The notes under the pieces are model-generated. The model made no database searches. It saw only the letters and a program-made list of their open reading frames with translations, and was not told where the DNA came from. From positions 496,001-560,000 of the forward strand of contig CAWEDI010000024.1 in assembly GCA_963807735.1 (NCBI GenBank): a stretch of DNA of 64,000 nt. The letters run 5' to 3'. The translations under genes and the position numbers were made by a program. This document shows, piece by piece, positions 62,032 to 64,000 of the stretch (position 1 is its first letter; each line of letters opens with the position of its first letter). This DNA comes from Roseiarcus sp963807735. Lineage in GTDB: Bacteria > Pseudomonadota > Alphaproteobacteria > Rhizobiales > Beijerinckiaceae.

Positions 62032-63620
62032 ACGCGTTAGAGCGCCATCGTAATCTGACCCATCGCATGCTGCTCGCCTTGGCGTGGCTGCATGTCGTCG
62101 TGACCGGGATCGTCGGCTGGCTTACGCAGGGGCCATGGCTCGAACTTGCCGGAGCGTCCTTCGCCGCGGCCGCGATTGCCGCCGGCGTACGCGCGTGGGG
62201 TCCAGATCCCCGCGTCGCCCGCGCCACCGTCGCGGCGGCGTTGATGACGCAAGTTTCGCTGCTGGTCGGGGCGCTGAAAGGCGAGGCGTGGCAGGTCGAC
62301 CTGCATATGTACTATTTCGCCGTGCTGGCGCTGGTCGGCTTCTATTGCGACGCCTTCGCGGTAATCGCTGCGGCGGCTCTGGTCGCCGTGCATCATTTGT
62401 CCCTCAATTATTTGCTCCCGACGGCGCTCTACCCCGGCGGCGGCGATTTCGGCCGGGTGCTGCTGCACGCGGTCGTCGTCGTCGTCGAATCGGCTGGTCT
62501 TGTCGTCATGGGCGAAGTGATTCGTCGGGCGTTGCTGAAGTCGGAAACGGCGTTGGACGAGGCGGCGCGAGCCCAGGCGCAGGTCGAAGGGGCGATGCGC
62601 GATGTCGAGGCGCTGCGCACAACGGAAGGCCGTGGCGCGGCCGATCGAGACGCCCAACAACGACATGTGCTTGCGGAGCAGACCGCGATGGCCGACGTCC
62701 TCGGCGCGGAGCTCGCCCGCGTGGCCGAAGGCGACTTGACCGCGCGCGTCCATGCGCGCTTCGGGGGCGCCTACGCGCGCCTGCAGAGCGATCTCAACGG
62801 CGCGCTTACGCGCCTGGAGGCGGCGCTCCGCGACGTGCGACAAGGCGCACGAGGCGTGCGCTCGCAGGTCAGCGCGATCGACGATGTCGCCTCCGATCTC
62901 ACGCGGCGCACCGAAACACAGGCCGGCCACTTGGATCGCGTCGCCGCCTCGGTCGGCGAGATGGTCAAATTGGTTGATCGCACCTCGGCGGGCGCCGGGC
63001 GCGCCCGCGACGTGGTTTCGGCGGCCGATGGCGACGCGAAAAGCAGCTCCGAAGTCGTCCGCAGCGCCGTCGGCGCGATGACGGCCATCACCGATTCCTC
63101 GACAAAAATCGGCAGCATCATCGGCGTCATCGACGAGATCGCGTTCCAGACGAATCTGCTTGCGCTCAACGCCGGCGTCGAGGCGGCCAGGGCCGGCGAC
63201 GCAGGACGCGGCTTCGCCGTGGTGGCGGCGGAGGTGCGCGCGCTGGCGCATCGTTCGGCGCTCGCCGCCAAGGAGATCAAGGAACTCATTTCGACCTCCG
63301 TCGCCCAGGTCGAGCGGGGCGCCGATCTCGTTCGCAAGACCGGCGAGACGTTGGAGCGCATCGTCGGCAGGGTCTCGCAGATCAACGGCGTGGTCGGCGA
63401 CATCGCCGCGTGCGCTTCCGAACAATCAAGCTGCATTTCGGCGATCGACGGCGCGGTGCGCGACATGGAGCAATCGACGCGCGACTCGGTGTCCTTGTCC
63501 GTGCGCGCCGGCGCGGCCAGCTCCGCGCTCGCCGACGAGAGCCAGTCGCTCGAACAGTTGATCGGCCAGTTTCGCCTGACCGACGAAAGCGCCGCCGCGC
63601 GTCCGGTGCTGGCGGCGTGA
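62028..63620 (+). CDS. Methyl-accepting chemotaxis protein with membrane-embedded sensor
   Basis: A 530-residue chemoreceptor. Residues 15-165 form about five to six membrane helices with no large periplasmic domain; they contain LHMYYFAVLAL (histidine 93) and AVHHLSLNYLLPTALYPGG (histidines 122/123). A HAMP-like region (about 220-270) leads to the signalling domain with the conserved hairpin DEIAFQTNLLALNAGVEAARA (370-390) and GRGFAVVAAEVRALAHRS. It should couple to CheW/CheA. Ligand is unknown; sensing within or near the membrane is inferred from the topology. Confidence 0.92.
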   Translation: MNALERHRNLTHRMLLALAWLHVVVTGIVGWLTQGPWLELAGASFAAAAIAAGVRAWGPDPRVARATVAAALMTQVSLLVGALKGEAWQVDLHMYYFAVLALVGFYCDAFAVIAAAALVAVHHLSLNYLLPTALYPGGGDFGRVLLHAVVVVVESAGLVVMGEVIRRALLKSETALDEAARAQAQVEGAMRDVEALRTTEGRGAADRDAQQRHVLAEQTAMADVLGAELARVAEGDLTARVHARFGGAYARLQSDLNGALTRLEAALRDVRQGARGVRSQVSAIDDVASDLTRRTETQAGHLDRVAASVGEMVKLVDRTSAGAGRARDVVSAADGDAKSSSEVVRSAVGAMTAITDSSTKIGSIIGVIDEIAFQTNLLALNAGVEAARAGDAGRGFAVVAAEVRALAHRSALAAKEIKELISTSVAQVERGADLVRKTGETLERIVGRVSQINGVVGDIAACASEQSSCISAIDGAVRDMEQSTRDSVSLSVRAGAASSALADESQSLEQLIGQFRLTDESAAARPVLAA

Positions 63621-63623
63621 CGC

Positions 63624-64000
63624 CTATTTCGTAGGCTTGCCGCCAAACGCGGGCGGCCGCTTCTCCAGGAACGCCGCGACGCCCTCGGCGAAATCCTCGC
63701 CGTAGCCGAGCTCGCGTTGGGCGTCGCGTTCGTTGTCGAGCGCGGCGTCGAGCGTGCGCATCGCCGCGGCATGCACCGCCTGTTTGATCGCGGCCAAGGC
63801 TGGCGCGGACTGCGCCGCCAGCTTCTGCGCCAACGCGATGGCCTGCGGCGTGAGCTCGGCGTCGTCGACCGTCTTCCAGATCAGGCCCCAATCCGCCGCC
63901 GTCGCCGCCGGCAGCGGTTCGGCGAGCATGGCGAGCGCCATGGCGCGAGCGGGGCCGAGATGATGCGGCAGGAACCAGGTGCCGCCGCAATCCGGCATCA
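63624..64000 (-). CDS. Enoyl-CoA hydratase/isomerase, C-terminal part (5' end outside window)
   Basis: Crotonase-fold enzyme of fatty-acid or phenylacetate-type degradation. The visible 124 residues begin in the oxyanion/active-site segment MPDCGGTWFLPHHLG, which in PaaG-like enzymes holds the catalytic aspartate (PDSGGTWFLPR), and continue with AADWGLIWKTVDD, ALAAIKQAVHAA and the typical C-terminal FAEGVAAFLEKRPPAFGGK. The frame is open to the window edge. It converges with the chemoreceptor gene. Confidence 0.9.
   Translation of the reverse strand, partial: MPDCGGTWFLPHHLGPARAMALAMLAEPLPAATAADWGLIWKTVDDAELTPQAIALAQKLAAQSAPALAAIKQAVHAAAMRTLDAALDNERDAQRELGYGEDFAEGVAAFLEKRPPAFGGKPTK

Overview
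The window is about 64 kb of GC-rich bacterial chromosome with densely packed genes, many ATGA start/stop overlaps, a quinone-linked succinate dehydrogenase with SdhC/SdhD anchors and a PuuD-type membrane urate oxidase. Protein character and gene order point to an alphaproteobacterium, most likely in the Hyphomicrobiales (Rhizobiales); I cannot name the genus. No plasmid, phage, CRISPR or insertion-sequence genes are visible.

Layout. 1-2.7 kb: end of cysS, a GNAT acetyltransferase and citramalate synthase cimA. 2.8-11.7 kb: two consecutive RND efflux pumps (each adaptor plus transporter, no outer-membrane channel), followed by a leftover 3' piece of a third RND transporter. 11.7-14.9 kb: a visibly less GC-rich insert with a broken di-heme oxidoreductase and a LuxR-type regulator. 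15-17.6 kb: sdhC-sdhD-sdhA with no sdhB beside it. 17.7-18.9 kb: a sugar kinase and tRNA-Gln. 18.9-36.7 kb: a large purine-salvage and purine-catabolism region. 36.9-40.5 kb: a four-gene surface-sugar cassette. 40.6-52.4 kb: a type II secretion system split over both strands. 52.4-56.6 kb: secreted proteins of unknown role, an orphan amino-acid binding protein and a LysR regulator. 56.8-61.5 kb: a LacI-controlled sugar ABC importer. 61.7-64 kb: a chemoreceptor with a coupled small membrane protein, and the end of an enoyl-CoA hydratase gene.

The purine region reads as a nitrogen- and carbon-scavenging pathway. Purine bases enter by an AzgA-type and an NCS2 permease, XdhABC oxidises hypoxanthine/xanthine to urate, PuuD oxidises urate, an AllC-type hydrolase acts on allantoate, and glyoxylate is assimilated by Gcl, Hyi, GlxR and glycerate 2-kinase. 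UraH, UraD, allantoinase and ureidoglycolate lyase are not in the window; a DUF3830 protein sits where part of that chemistry would be expected. Two related LysR regulators stand divergently at puuD and xdhA, and a shared inverted repeat occurs upstream of xdhA and of azgA.

Sequence quality matters here. sdhA and the ABC importer genes each contain several apparent single-base insertions, although the encoded proteins are otherwise intact and well conserved. When the extra bases are discounted each gene becomes an exact multiple of three. I read these as sequencing or assembly error, not gene decay. The di-heme gene has two missing bases and is harder to judge.
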